DNA from: Peromyscus leucopus
Lineage: Eukaryota; Chordata; Mammalia; Rodentia; Cricetidae
Length of the DNA stretch: 64,000 nucleotides
NCBI RefSeq assembly: GCF_004664715.2
Contig: NC_051069.1
Span: 14,570,226 to 14,634,225 of the forward strand
Reading direction: 5' to 3'
A program made the translations under genes and the position numbers. Below are positions 32,390-44,413 of this stretch, in pieces. The notes below the pieces were generated by a model. It saw only the letters and a program-made list of their open reading frames with translations. It did no database searches and was not told the origin of the DNA. The first letter of the stretch is position 1, and every line of letters starts with the position of its first letter.

Positions 32390-32560
32390 CGCATGTACCA
32401 AGCTCACGGGGACTGATATTTATGTACGCACCCAATGCCAATTTATTAATTTATAATAAGATGCTACTCAAGTGCAGCGGATGTTTGTCTTGGCAGCACA
32501 GCATCTCTCCCAGTAGGCAGGCTACACGGGAGGTGAATTACCATCAAAATGCTGGGTTAG
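32390..32560. promoter_or_regulatory. Candidate conserved non-coding block
   Basis: 'gatatttatgtacgcaccc' followed by 'ccaatttattaatttataat' and 'gctactcaagtgcagcgg' (CAAGTG, an NKX2-type core), then 'gaggtgaattaccatc'. Repeat-free. Confidence 0.35.
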
Positions 32561-32765
32561 GGATTTGCAAGAGCTAGAACTTCCCTGGATGCTGGTATAC
32601 GCCTAGCTCTGGCGGCTCTCTCTAGGGAGAAAAAGCTCCTCGTGGGACTTGAAGCAGAGGGCTGGGGATTTGCTATCTAGCGATAGGTTATATATCCTGT
32701 GGAGGCTCAGCTCTGCCTCCTACCTCCCTTGGCTCAGGGAGATCAAGAAGCAGAGATCCTTGTTG

Positions 32766-32990
32766 CCCATTTTTTACACAGCCTGTGAATGAAGAATGGT
32801 TTTTACATTTTTAAGTGATTGAAGGAAAAGTCGAAAGAAGGATAATATTTCTTGACATACGATAATTTTACGGCATTCAAATTTCAGTGCCCCCAAATAA
32901 AGTTTTATGGTATACAGGCACATCCACCCATCACATATCATCTCTGGAAGATTGATGAAGCCATTGCCGAACTGAGTCATTGCCACAGAC
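32766..32990. mobile_element. Ancient hAT-Charlie-type DNA transposon remnant
   Basis: Recognised by the ordered phrases 'gaatggtttttacattttta', 'cattcaaatttcagtgccc', 'aaataaagttttatggtat' and 'cattgccgaactgagtcatt'. These match a eutherian-wide non-autonomous hAT family with 'gtcggcaaac'-type termini (MER-class, exact name uncertain). Both ends are eroded. It predates the rodents. Confidence 0.7.
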
Positions 32991-33689
32991 TCTTTAGCGT
33001 GGGACGTCTAAAATCCTGACTTCCCTGGCCTTTACAGGATTTTGTTGACCTTGGTCCAGGCCAGTGCCTCCTCTTCTGTAGCCTTTATACCACCCTCCAG
33101 CCTTGAGGCTGTCCAGTGATCACCCAGACCATAGGTGCTGCCCAAGTTTAACTAGAGATGCATTTTAGGTGACCTCTAGATTTATATGCACCTCTTGGGC
33201 AGCATAACCACCCCTTGAGGATGTCATCAGCTCAGCCTGCAGCTGGCACACAATGGTACCTCTACACACTGACTGTGCAAACCCTTGCTTCTGTCTTCCT
33301 CTCCACTCATCTCCAGTGTGTCTTCCTTCATTTGCTGAGCCACCCTCCTCGTTTGCTAAAGGGCCTCCCACCTCCCACCTCTTGAACACATCCTCAAGCC
33401 TTCTGTGCCGATCAGGTAGGGAGTGGGGATGTGGGCATTCATGTGTGTGTACCTGGATGTATGGACATGCATTTAAACCTCCGGTGGAGAGGAAAGGCTG
33501 GAGAAATGATGGGCACAGTCCTTGCAGGTGGAGGTTGGGGGACCCTGGGTAGGGTGGTCCACTTTCAGGAAGAATTTTCACTAATGGAAAAAGAACAGTA
33601 AAACTGCAACCTTGTGGCCTTCTGGAGCTTTGGGACTACAGAGCAGCGAGGCACCATCATCTGGCATTCTTAAGAGGCAGCTGTGTGGG

Positions 33690-33760
33690 AGAGAGAGAAA
33701 AAAGAGAGAGAGAGAGAGAAGAGCAAGCAAGGGAGGGAGAGAAGGGAGAGGCACCAAGGA
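33690..33760. repeat. GA-rich simple repeat
   Basis: A nearly pure purine tract with (GA)n and GGGA variants. Confidence 0.85.
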
Positions 33761-34627
33761 GAGGAGCTAGGAGCCCAGGGGAGGGGAGAGAGTGGAGACA
33801 GCATTCCAGCCATAGTGGCTCAGGGCTACTGAGTCATTCCTACAGGGCTGTTTTGCCCTGAGTCTGGATGTGGAGACAAGCTTGTCTGGGAGGGTCCAGG
33901 GGTGCTGTGGGCACAGCTGGGCACGCAGGCAGCCAGCATCCAGGGTGTGGCATACGTTATGGTCCTCCTGCCCAGCTGAGGACTCTTGGCTCAGGTTTCC
34001 CTGGAGAGCAAGGGGGAATCTGATGGATTCTGTCCAAGCTTCAGTGGCTCTCAGGGTGACAAACTTTCAAATATGGAGAAGTCCCTCTGCATCAGGCCTG
34101 GGACCCAGCAACGGCTCCCACTGTGAGGGCCCTGAATCCTAGTGTGTGAGACCCTAGCTTCAGGGATAGGCGCCTACTCCAAACTGCCAGGAACAAATAG
34201 GCATGTCCTAGTGATTTCATACCTGCCAGACTCATCCAGGATCCCTAACACCCAGGGCGAAAGGCTGAAAGGAGATAGAGAGAAGCTAATTTCCCCAGTG
34301 GGAGGTCTGCTGGAGTGGGGGGAGCCTCGACTTTCCTGCAGTTTGTAGACTTTTAACTCCAGTTCCACCTACCCTCCGGTTTCATGGACAGAGAACAGAG
34401 GCCTGGGGCCAGAAAGAGCTGCAAACAGTGCAGGGAGTCAGGCCTCCTGAAGGTCCAGATTCTAGACTCTACAACTTCCATCGACACAGAGAGGCAGCAA
34501 ACCCTAACTCCGCCTCAGGCTCTGGTATCAGACAAGAGTCCATTGTCTACCTCCCTTCCTGGGCAGTGTGAGTCACAATCTCTGGGAGTTCAGAAAGCCA
34601 CTCGAGAATGCAGCTCGTTCTGTGGAC
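33761..34627. other. Unique sequence, nothing recognised
   Basis: No exon or repeat family recognised; short open frames without motifs. Confidence 0.4.
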
Positions 34628-34815
34628 TGCCTCCCTAGCATGCACGAGGCCCTGAGTGAGGTAGGCAGGACATAAACTGGGAGTGGGGGCCATGGCTTGT
34701 GATCCTGTCACTCAGCAAGCAGAAGCCGGAGGATGGGAAGCTCAAGGTCAACTTTGGCTAAAATAAATCTGAGGACAGCCCAGGGTTACCGGAGGCACTG
34801 TCTCAAAAACCCAAA
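34628..34815 (+). repeat. B4 SINE, 5'-truncated and diverged
   Basis: 'cctagcatgcacgaggccct' is the ID head. The B1-like part 'ggaagctcaaggtcaacttt' and 'ggcactgtctcaaaaaccc' end it. Confidence 0.65.
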
Positions 34816-35029
34816 GTTTAATTCGGAATTGATCCTGTAAGCCAGTTTAAGGAGTGAAAAGGACTCCTTTTAAGTGGCCTGGCACACAGTAGGTGGTGAA
34901 AGTACATTAATTAAACGGGCAACAAGAAAACTTTGGGGCATAGATCCTGGGGCTGGAGAATCGAGCAAACCTCTGTGTAGGAGACACCTGCTTTGTATGG
35001 AAGGAGAAGGACATTGCCGCATATAAAGT

Positions 35030-35165
35030 CCAGTGCTCAGGAGTGATAAGGCCAAAAGTGGCAGGTGTGGTTCTTCACCAGATTGACAGAAGGGGAGGAA
35101 GAACATTCTAGAACATTCCAGGCAGAGGGCCTTAGCCTCGGCCAAAGCAGAGAGGTGTAGGATCT
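35030..35165. repeat. Ancient mammalian repeat fragment, class uncertain
   Basis: 'gaacattccaggcagagggc' followed by 'cttagcctcggccaaagc' matches the same old element that hosts the L1 at 40.9 kb. Tentative. Confidence 0.35.
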
Positions 35166-35470
35166 TCTCAGATGGGCAGTCACAACAGAGCTCTCCCTGT
35201 CAATGCAAGGCCCATAGTTCCCCAGCACCCTCCCTACAGTGGGAACCCTGGGGAAGCTGACTAGCTCAATATTTGCTAATGCCAAACACCATTTTGCCTC
35301 ATCAAATTTCCTGATGGAAAAAATGATTCTGTAATGAGGCCCCAAGTTAAATAGACTTGGTGTTTGGAATTATCTGGCCTCATTCTTTGCCAGGATAGAT
35401 AGGAATTCTCAAGATAGAAGGATGAGGAGGGTTAGCTCGGTATGTACATGCAAGGAGGCACCTTCACTGT

Positions 35471-35491
35471 ACACACACACACACACACACC
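35471..35491. repeat. Short (CA)n
   Basis: About ten CA units. Confidence 0.9.
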
Positions 35492-36744
35492 AGTTCTGAT
35501 GTTTTCCCAGGCCATGGCTCTGCTTCTACCAACCTTCCAGTTGCTGGAGAAAGTTAGACTGGGGGCCAAGGACCGTGAACGACCCCAGCCTACTCTTTGC
35601 CCCTCTCTACTCCTCCATCCTAGGTTAGGGGGGAAATGTAACCGCGCCTTTATCTGTGCTCATTTGCTGAGCCCAAAGAACTGTAGGTAGCACCTCTGGC
35701 CCTACTCAGTGACTGGGAGGGACGCTCTTAATTTCCTCTGTGGCCAGAAGCCAGGAGACGGTAGCCCTGGCATGCTTCAGTCAGAGGGGCCTGTGGACTG
35801 AATAATGCCTCAGTGGGCTCCATGGAGATGTAATTGGGTCTGACAGACCTTGACTAATCTGTGTTTGTCTTATTCAAACTCCTATAATTCTCGCTCCTGC
35901 CTGCTCAGCCACCTGCATGCAGCCTTGGGCACTACCTCAGCTAAGACAGATTCAAGAAGGGAGGATGGAAGGCGGGGACAGGCCTCAAGACTCAGTCCCA
36001 GGGCCAGAGGAAGATGATATATTAGACACACGGGTCTAGAATTAAATTTGGGAAATCTGAACTCTGCTTGTGTCTGTCACCCTGCCTTTCCTGCCCCTCC
36101 CAGTCCCAAATCTCTGTGAATGGCTGAGCATGTTCTCTGCTCAGGGTCAGAGGGCAGGGTGTCACTCAGCCAGAGGATGCTGACTGGCACGCGTCCCCTG
36201 TCATCTCATGGGACAGGCTGTGCTTGGCTGCTGCGATGTGCGGATTATTTCTGGGGGTGAATGTGCAATGTCACAGGTACAGGGACGAGAGTGGGAGAAA
36301 GGCTATGCTTGCTTAGCTCCGATGACCCCCCACCAGTGCTGTTCTTCAATGCCGGAGACATTGGCCTGCCTATCTTGCTAAGGAAGGAGTCAGGCATGTC
36401 CCGTGTGCCTAGACCCTAGCCACAGTGCTCCGGAGACGGGGCTTGCTTGTGGAAAGTCAGTCCCAGGGCTCTGGACTAGGTGGGCAGGTGTGTTTCCTCC
36501 TATGGGTGTTGGGCAGTTAGATGACTGTTTTGAGGGACTAGAGGATAATCTGTGTGGTGGTGAGGTGTATCAGTGGGGGCAAAGCTGGAAGAGGAGGAGG
36601 GGTCTTTGGATAAGAAGAGGGCATCATACCTGTGAGGTGCTGCCGATCCAAACTTATAGGCCAAGAGAACTGCTCACATTTCCTGGGGACTTAATGGGGA
36701 GCCAGGCTCTGACCCAGGGCATGTACATGGCTGAGTTTACTTAA
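35492..36744. other. Unique sequence; AT-core patch at 35.83-35.90 kb
   Basis: 'gagatgtaattgggtctgac' and 'cttattcaaactcctataat' could be a small conserved block. Nothing else recognised. Confidence 0.35.
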
Positions 36745-36865
36745 AACAACCAAGGCTCAGAGAAGTCAAACAACCCTAGGTCCAGGGTCACCCAGGCCAC
36801 AGAATAAATGGTGGGGTTAGGATCTGAACCCAAGATGAGCTGGCTCCAGAGACCACACTCATACC
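36745..36865 (-). repeat. MIR SINE remnant
   Basis: 'caaccaaggctcagagaagt', 'ccagggtcacccaggccac' and 'ggatctgaacccaagatg' in antisense MIR order. Confidence 0.7.
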
Positions 36866-37337
36866 TGCTCTGCATGAAGTCACCTGTCTGCAGCCAGGGT
36901 CTGGTGCAGGAGGCTGGTGTGGCAGCACTCTGGGGGGAGGAATTGCAAAGGGACTTAAGCTTTGAGAGCGGGTCTGATACGGCAGGAGTAGTGACAGCTT
37001 CGGGATGTCACTTGGACCCTTGCCTCACTGATACAGCTACAACCTCCAGCTCCTGTGAGCCCAGAGGTGCAGGGGGATGCTGAAGATGATACAAGGAACT
37101 TGCCCAGCCCAGCCCTTCTGCCATTTTGGCAATGGAGTTCCCTTAGCGGGGCTAGCTGTGTTCCAAGCCTGCGTAGCTAGCATCCTTTCTGAGACTGAAA
37201 CTATTAGAGCCTAGGAAACGGCCCCTTCCCTGCAGGCAACCCTGAATGGGAGTTGCCCAGTGGCAGCCAGGGGGCTCCATGCTGGCCTCTAGGGAAGCTC
37301 TAAGGAATAAAGGAGATGATAGCGTCAAGGACTCAGC

Positions 37338-37338
<1 letters not shown>

Positions 37339-37388
<50 letters not shown>
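37339..37388. repeat. (CA)n microsatellite
   Basis: About 25 CA units. Confidence 0.97.
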
Positions 37389-37389
<1 letters not shown>

Positions 37390-38591
37390 AAGGGAGGTTT
37401 GGGGCTAAGCAGCCTCCCTTCCATCTCACTTCCTGGCCCTGGCCTTCTCCACCATTTGTCTTGGTGATCTACTGATATCCCTTTGGGGCCTAATTGGTTC
37501 AAATTGAGTTTCCATTACTTTCCAGCTCAAAAACCCTAAAAGGCAGTACCTCTCAGAGCTGGAGGAAACAGGACCCTTGGGAACATCTAGCAAAGTGAGT
37601 GTAGAGCAGAGAGGCCCCCGATAAACATCCACTCAGCTGCCCCAGGATAAGGGGCTCCTGGTACGCTCTATGTCCAACCCTGATCTGGAATGCCTGGGCC
37701 AGGGATGGATGGGGCAGTGCAGGCCCTGGCAAGAGAGGCCCACCCACAGACGGTGAACACCACGGCATGTGGCCCTGCTTGTTAGAGCCCGTGCCTGTCG
37801 CCGCCGTGGGAAAGAGGCTGCTCCACCTTAGTGGCCATGCCAGCCTGGCTCAGGCACAGCAGATACCATTTCTTGGTGTTCCTGTATCCGTCTAGGGTCT
37901 AGACTGGAAAATCACCAGCAGAGCAGCAAGTCCTCAGCCCCGGAAGGTCATAACTGACCGACCTTTCCCCAGAGCTGTCCCTCCCAAGTTCTCAGCTGAG
38001 GTTTCCTCTGGTGACTGTAGCCCAGATATCAGTGCTGATGTTGGCAACTGCCTGCTCCAAGCCAAGGGACCAGTGGTTCAGCTGTGTCTTCCTTTTCCTC
38101 TCATGTCTCACACTGTAACATACACCGTGTTGCTAAAGTTGTTGTGTGTTGTATGGGTTCGCTGAGAAGGTGGCTCTGGAAGCGGGGTGGGTACCCCCAT
38201 TTTAGAGCCCAGTGTGCTTGCATTGGTGTTCTCCAAGACTCCTTATCTAGGGATGGGCTGGTCCCACTAACTCTGGGACGGGGAGGGAAGAGAACAGATA
38301 AACAGCCCAAGAGCAGAAACATTGTGTCCTTAAAAAGGGCTAGAAGAAAAAAACATGCCCATCAGAGCTTACTATTATTTATCCCATGGTATAAAGCTGC
38401 CTACGGTGGACTGGTAAGGTAGAAGCTCATCCATGGAAAGAAAGCTCAACTGATGGCCTCACCGTCTCCAGCTGGTCTCTGTGGATGCTTTGCGTGCCTG
38501 ATTTGATGGTGTTTTGTTATTTGCTGCTTCTACCTGCTTGCTACTCGCTATTCATTCTTTCAGTGTTGCTTGCTGTAATAAATTACATTTA
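37389..38591. other. Unique sequence, nothing recognised
   Basis: No exon, SINE or motif cluster stands out. Confidence 0.4.
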
Positions 38592-38625
38592 TTTAATGTG
38601 TGAATTAATAAATTCACACATTAAA
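38592..38625. repeat. Perfect AT-rich palindrome (15-bp arms, 4-bp loop)
   Basis: Arm 38592-38606 'tttaatgtgtgaatt' and arm 38611-38625 'aattcacacattaaa' are exact reverse complements around the loop 'aata'. Capable of hairpin or cruciform extrusion; no associated transposon found. Confidence 0.95.
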
Positions 38626-39385
38626 ACCCAAAACATGGCTACTGTAGATGGTTTTTTGGAATGCAAAGAACATACCCCCTGCTCTGCTCTGATGTCTGTC
38701 TGATTTCTCACGGTGTGTTATGTGTTCCCTGACCCCAGACAGCAGTCTTTCTGGGTTAGATGCTAGAGCCCAAATGGTCAGTGGCTACATCTGACCTGCA
38801 CAGACAAGCTTCCTTTGGCCCTGTGCTGCCGGGCTGGAGGACCCTGCCTGTGGCCTTCCTGAGAGTGAAGGCCCAGTAACACCAACCACTAGCAGGAGCT
38901 ACACTATCCAAACGTAAAGGAAATGTCATTCCCTCCAGAACAAAGTCCTTAAGACTAACACCCCCGCCACACACACACACTGGCTGCTCATGAGCTGATA
39001 GAAAGGTGAGCCAGGAGAAGAAGGTCCTGGAGAGGCCCATAACCAAAAGAGAAGGGCCCTCCAAAGAGCCCTCATAGCACACCCCAGCCTCCCTGGTTGA
39101 GGAGAAGAGGCACCTGGCATACAATGCTCAAAGCAACCTGTGTACCATACTCAGGTCAGGGTCTGGCTCAAACCAACCTCAGAACTGTCCTCTAGGAATA
39201 AACTCTGGGAATAAATCAGGTGCCTCAGGGCTCCAGGCTCCCTAGCACCTAGCAGGAATGGAATTCCTTGTAGTACCAGCTTGGCCTCCGGGTAGCGCTG
39301 TTTTCTGCCCTGTAACTGCTCCACAGAACAGGCTCAGATGCTCTCAGCTGCGTTTCTATGCTTCTGTCTCTCTATTCTTCATTGG

Positions 39386-39663
39386 CCTTCTTCTTCTTCT
39401 TCTTCTTCTTCTTCTTCTTCTTCTTCTTCTTCTTCTTCTTCTTCTTCTTCTTCCTTCTCCTCCTCCTCCTTTTCTTCTTCTTCTCCCTCTTCTCCCCCTC
39501 CTCCCTCCCCTTCCCCTCCTCCTCCTTCCTCTCCCCCTCCTCCTCCTCCTCCTTCTTCTTCCTTCTCCTCCTCCTCCTCTTCTTCTTCTCCCTCTTCTCC
39601 CCTCCCCCTCCTCCCTCCCCTTCCCCTCCTCCTCCTCCTTCCTCTTCCCCTCCTCCTCCTTCT
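39386..39663. repeat. 278-nt uninterrupted pyrimidine tract, (TTC)n then (CTC)-type
   Basis: Begins with about 22 TTC triplets (39387-39453) and continues in C/T only to 39663. A segment of about 95 bp starting 'ccttctcctcctcctcc' at 39453 recurs at 39561, so the second half contains a 108-bp-period duplication. Poly-Leu, poly-Ser, poly-Phe and poly-Glu frames are shadows. Confidence 0.95.
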
Positions 39664-40639
39664 ACTCTTCCTCCTGGACCGATGAAATCCCTGCCTTCCT
39701 GCTATCAATTCAACTTCTCCCTTTCCCCAGGTTCTATTTTGGCTCCCCCCTCCCTCTCTCTCAGCTCTGACTGTCTGCCAATGAGCTCCATCACCTGATA
39801 GATCTGTCTGAGATATATCTGTCCAAGAAAACTCTCTCTTTGGTTCACTGTCAAGGCCGTCACCCAGTTCAGACTTCTAGTGGCCTTGGTCTTAAACTGC
39901 TACAGAACCTTCCAAGTGGTTCTGCTCTCTTACTTGACAACACTGCCAAAAGTATTTTCTCACACCCTGCTTCTTGCTTTCTCTCCCAGATCAAGGCCAA
40001 GTACAGTTCCCCGGGCCGTCACTGCAAACCAACCACCCCTCTTGCTGCTGGGTGCCCTTCCTCTGTCAGGCTGCCCCAGCAAGGGTCAGTGAAAAGAAGA
40101 GGTGACCCATGGCCCACAGGAGACAGGGGGTCTTCAGCTTTGGCCCTAGATCCCCCGGGTTGAGAACATGCCACAGACCTAACTAGAGTGTATCTTGGGC
40201 TGGTGGAGGCTGGAGACTAAGTCAGCCCAGGAAGACAGTAGGGCTTCTGATGTTTGTGGGCAGTGCCAAGTCGATGCAGCTGTGTGGGGTGACACAGGGG
40301 ACACTTGCTCAGACTACCCTAGTGCTGTCACTAAAGGGTTTCTTGTGGATCCTGGCCATCTCGTGTAAAGCCCTCACATTGGCATCACACCAAAAATGAG
40401 GTACACTCACTGACTCACCCCTGTGCTTTGGACTTTGCAAAGAACACTGGACTCTAACAGGCAACAAAGTATTCACGACCCCTGTGTTCAGTTGAATCAT
40501 ATGAAACTGGCCATTTTGTAGATAAAACACTGTCAAATACTGGAGAGTTTTGTGACATAACTCATTATTTGAGAAGCCCAAAAGTGTGTATGTCAGAGAG
40601 TGGGGAGTAGATGGGTAAAGAGGCCCATGGCTGGATACT
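39664..40639. other. Unique sequence, nothing recognised
   Basis: No exon or repeat signature. Confidence 0.4.
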
Positions 40640-40908
40640 GTGACAAGCTTAATGGAACTAAGTGCAGGGAGCTATGGAAATCCCAAGGAAAGGAGAGGCC
40701 TGAGCCAGGGCATCAGGCTTTCCATAGAAATGACATCAGCAAGAGCTGAAGGATGGACAGGGTAGCCAGGCAAGTATGGGAGCAGAGGAAGAGAGCCAGA
40801 GGACGCGAGACTGTCTGGGGCAGGCAGAAAGAGCACCTGGAAAGATCCAGCTATGGAAGAGAACCCGGCATACTGAGGACCTGAATGAAGTACAATGGGG
40901 CCAATGTT

Positions 40909-41884
40909 TAAATTCAAGGAGACAGGAAGACAAACACCGTATGCACTCACTCATAAGTGGACATTAGACGCAAAGCCAAGGATAAACAGGCTGCAATCCA
41001 CAACCCCAGAGAAGCTAGGTAAAAAGGGACATGCCCCAAGAGGGACATGCGTGGAGGGCCCCAGGAAGGGCAAATAGTTAAGATCTCCTGGGTAAACTGG
41101 GGGGGGGGGCGTAGAAGAACATGAGGGATCCAGATGGCCAAGTTGGAGGAGGGACAGAGAGGGAGAGCAAAGAAAGAGTTATCTTGATAGAAGGAGCCAT
41201 TATGGGTAAGGGAAGAATCTGGTGCTAGGGAAATTCCCAGGAATCCACAAGGATGACCCCAGCTGACTCCTAGCAACAGTGGAGAGGGTGCCTGAACTAG
41301 TCTTCCCCTGTAATCAGACTGGTGACTACCCTAGTTGTCATCATAGAACCTACATCCAGTAACTGATGGAAGCAGATGCAGTGATCCACAGCCAAGCACT
41401 GGGCTGAGCTCCTGGAGATCAGCTGAAGAGAGGGAGGAGGGATCATATGAGCAATGGGGGGTGTCAAGATCATGATGGGGAAAACCACAGAGACAGCTGA
41501 CCCGAGTTAGTAGGAGCTCACGGGCTCTGGACTGACACATGGGACTGAACTAGGCCCTCTGAATGTGGGTGACAGTTCTGTGGCTTGATCTGTTTGTGGG
41601 GCCCCTGGCAGTGGGACCAGGACTTATCCCAGGTGCATGAACTGGCTTTTTGGAGCCCATTCCCTATGGTGTGATGCCTTGCTCAGCCTTGATGCAGGGG
41701 AAGGGGCTAGGCCCTGCCCCAACTTGGTATGCCAGACTTTGTTGACTACCCAAGGGAGACCTTACCCTCTCTGAGGAGTGGATGGGGGATGTGGGGGGGC
41801 TGAAGGAGGGGGAACTGGGGTTGATATGTAAAATGAAAAAAAAATTTTAATTAAAGAAATAAATAAAAAATAAATTCAAGGAGA
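40909..41884 (+). mobile_element. 5'-truncated Lx-type LINE-1 with perfect 14-bp target duplication
   Basis: The insert (40923-41870) begins in the end of ORF2 and 3' UTR ('actcactcataagtggaca'), runs through 'aactgatggaagcagatgc' and 'gatctgtttgtggggcccc', and ends 'gatatgtaaaatgaaaaaa' plus an A-rich tail. It is flanked by perfect copies of 'taaattcaaggaga' at 40909-40922 and 41871-41884. No functional protein remains. Less diverged than the Lx copy at 5.1 kb. Confidence 0.92.
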
Positions 41885-42034
41885 TGAGTGAGAAGGAACT
41901 TGGCAGGATAATAAAGAGCACCAGGTGGCGGTAAGGATGTTGGGTTGGACTCCATCTTTAGTGTGTGTGGTGGTGGGCAGGGCTGTAGGCCAGAGGCCAA
42001 TCTTGAGTACCATTCTTCCAGTGCCGTCAACCTT

Positions 42035-42268
42035 GGTTTTTGAGACAGGGTCATTTCATTGGCCTAGAACTCACCAAGTATGCAGGCTAGCCAGCCCAGA
42101 AGCCCCAGGGATCTGCTTGACTCTGTCTTCCCGTAGCTGGGGTTACAAACATGGGCCTCCATATTTGGCTTTAAAACAAAACAAAACAAAGTCACATCCT
42201 AGGGATTGAACTCAGGTTCGTGGGCTTGCACAGCGAACACTTGACCACCTGAGCTGTCTCTTCAGCCC
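42035..42268 (-). repeat. Composite tRNA/B1-type SINE, antisense
   Basis: 'ggtttttgagacagggtcat', 'caggctagccagcccagaag', 'cctagggattgaactcagg' and 'gagctgtctcttcagccc'. Confidence 0.75.
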
Positions 42269-42607
42269 TGAGGTTTCACCTGGAAGGTGATGGAGAGCCA
42301 TTAAACATTTCAACAGTGAGGAGAATGAAAGAAAGCTTCCAGAGCGAGGGGAACAGATGGAGGAGGAAGACACTCCAGGAGGAGGGGTGTTGAGAAGGCT
42401 CTCGGGCTCAGAGATGGTGCTGAGTTGGACGTGCATAGTCTCTGTGGTGGCAAGAACGAGTGAGTAGGGGTGGCTGGAAGTCTTTGGGCCAGAGGGTTAG
42501 AGCACTCAGCCTTCAGGCCATGCCTGTGCCCCCACAGTTCTCCTTTGGGGATTCTGCAGTGTCCCCATGCATTCATTCTGGTCTGTTGTCAGAGGATGGG
42601 ACGTCTT

Positions 42608-42960
42608 GGGGCTGGGAAAGTAACTCAGTGGGTTAAGTGCTTGTCATGAAAGTATGAAAGACCTGAGTTTGGATCCCCAACACCCACGAGGCAGGCAGAT
42701 GCAGCAGTACAGTACTAGTGTCTGTAATCCTAACTAGAGGAAAAGGCAGGCAGAGTCCTAGGACTGTCTGGCTAGCCAGCCTAGCAGGCCCAGCGAGCTT
42801 CAGGTCCAGCGAGAGGTTTTGCTTCAAAACACAATATGATAAGCAATTGAGAAAAAACATCCAGTACCAGTCTCTGGCCTCCACACATGCACACGTACGC
42901 CCTTACATATGGGCGCACATGAGCAACCTACATGCCAAAACATTTAAAAAGAGAAGAAAG
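42608..42960 (+). repeat. Composite tRNA/B1-type SINE
   Basis: 'ggggctgggaaagtaactca' head, 'gacctgagtttggatcccc', 'gctagccagcctagcaggc' and 'ctctggcctccacacatgc' tail module. Confidence 0.75.
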
Positions 42961-43987
42961 TGTATATGTGTGTGTATGTGCTGTAACAAAACGGGCCTGG
43001 GTTCCACAGGACTCAGCCTCCAGGCTCATCCTCTCATTACCTCCCTTCCTCCTTGAAGTCCCTAGTCCAGCTTCAGCCTTTGATCTCTGCCTCTTGTGAG
43101 CTTACACTGAGATGCTAACGAAGGGTTTCATGGTCCTTGCTACCTTTGCAAGCCATGTCTTATGCTTCTGCTTTCTCAGTCAGGGCTTCTGATCCTGTGC
43201 TCCAGTTTTCCCTAAGGAGGAGTTCTAAGCCTCCCCATGGCCTCCCCTGTCTAACTTAGCCATGTCTATGCTTTTGAGTGCCCATTACCCCCAGAGAACT
43301 CTCTATCTTTCTATCTCCGCCCTGAGCTGTGGTATCAAGTCTAAGGGTCCAGGCTGTGGCTCTGTGTTCCCAAGGGTGAGTTCTAACGCCAGCTCCCCTT
43401 AGGCATCTTCCCTCAGAGTCACAGTTCCTTCCTCCATTCTTGGTCCAAGTGAGAGTAAATATTTCCTTTAAAATGCCAGGGATCTGTGGGAGAGGCCTGC
43501 CTGTGCAGCAGAAGCCTCTAAGAGGGTAGGCAGGACCACGTTTCCTGGCCAGCCCTCTCCCACTCAATCTTAGATTTCTGCCTTCCAGCATTAGTAGAAG
43601 ACGGGCTCAGGCCTGTGGAGCAATCTAGGTGAAGCCATGAAGGAGGATGGAGAACACTGTGTGCTGAGGCTGAGGCTGAGGAACAGGACTGGGGGAGCTG
43701 ATAAGGATGCAGGGCTTCCAGCCCCCCTCAGTCATCTGTGACAACGGGGTTGAAGGTCAGCTGATCCAAACAAGGAGCTCAGTGGCTTACCTAACAAGGA
43801 CCAGCTCCAGGTGCTGTGAGTCAGGCCTGCTTTCCCAACATCGGCTTCACATTATTCTTGTGAGATGCGGCAGTTTCTGTGTGTGCCTTGTCAGTGGTTT
43901 TAATCGATGCAACATCATTATTCATGCCTCCCAGATGTCTGTCTCTTGAATCTCAAATGCAAAAAATGGTTCAAATGGCCTTTCTTA
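42961..43987. other. Unique sequence, nothing recognised
   Basis: A weakly AT-rich patch near 43.90 kb ('gtggttttaatcgatgcaac'). No exon. Confidence 0.35.
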
Positions 43988-44146
43988 GGGCTGGTGAGAT
44001 GGCTCAGCACCTGTCACCTGCCTGACCACATAAGTTCAGTCCCTCGGATCTACTCAGAGGAAAGAGAGAACTGACTCCTGCTAGGTGTCCATTGACTTCA
44101 CATGTGTGTTTCCATATATGTACTCCCCCACCCCCAGCATACAAAA

Positions 44147-44185
<39 letters not shown>

Positions 44186-44200
44186 AATATAAATGTAAAT
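43988..44200 (+). repeat. tRNA-derived SINE with (AAAT)n tail
   Basis: 'gggctggtgagatggctcag', 'gagagaactgactcctgc' and a tail of about 12 AAAT units (44143-44190). Confidence 0.8.
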
Positions 44201-44359
44201 TTAAAACAAACCAATACCCCTTCCTGAAATAATTGGCAAGGGAAGGGAGAGCTGTAGCTTCCTGGAAGACGATTGTACGTGCACATGATCTGGACCTCAG
44301 GTGTGTCCAACCTTTCAACCTGGCAGCACCATGTTTTCATCTGCAGCGTTCACTCTCAA

Positions 44360-44360
<1 letters not shown>

Positions 44361-44410
<50 letters not shown>
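44361..44410. repeat. (CA)n microsatellite
   Basis: About 25 CA units. Confidence 0.97.

Positions 44411-44413
<3 letters not shown>

Larger units (their letters stand above)
40640..42330. repeat. Ancient mammalian repeat, split by an L1 and a SINE
   Basis: Three collinear pieces: 40640-40908 ('gagctgaaggatggacaggg'), 41885-42000 and 42269-42330 ('gatggagagccattaaacat'). They match the ordered phrases of an old mammalian element (LINE-derived, class uncertain). Insertion of the Lx L1 and an antisense SINE separated them. Confidence 0.45.

Noticed and set aside
39258..39770. Long frames of poly-Leu, poly-Ser, poly-Phe and poly-Glu
   Set aside because: Shadows of the pyrimidine tract in different frames.
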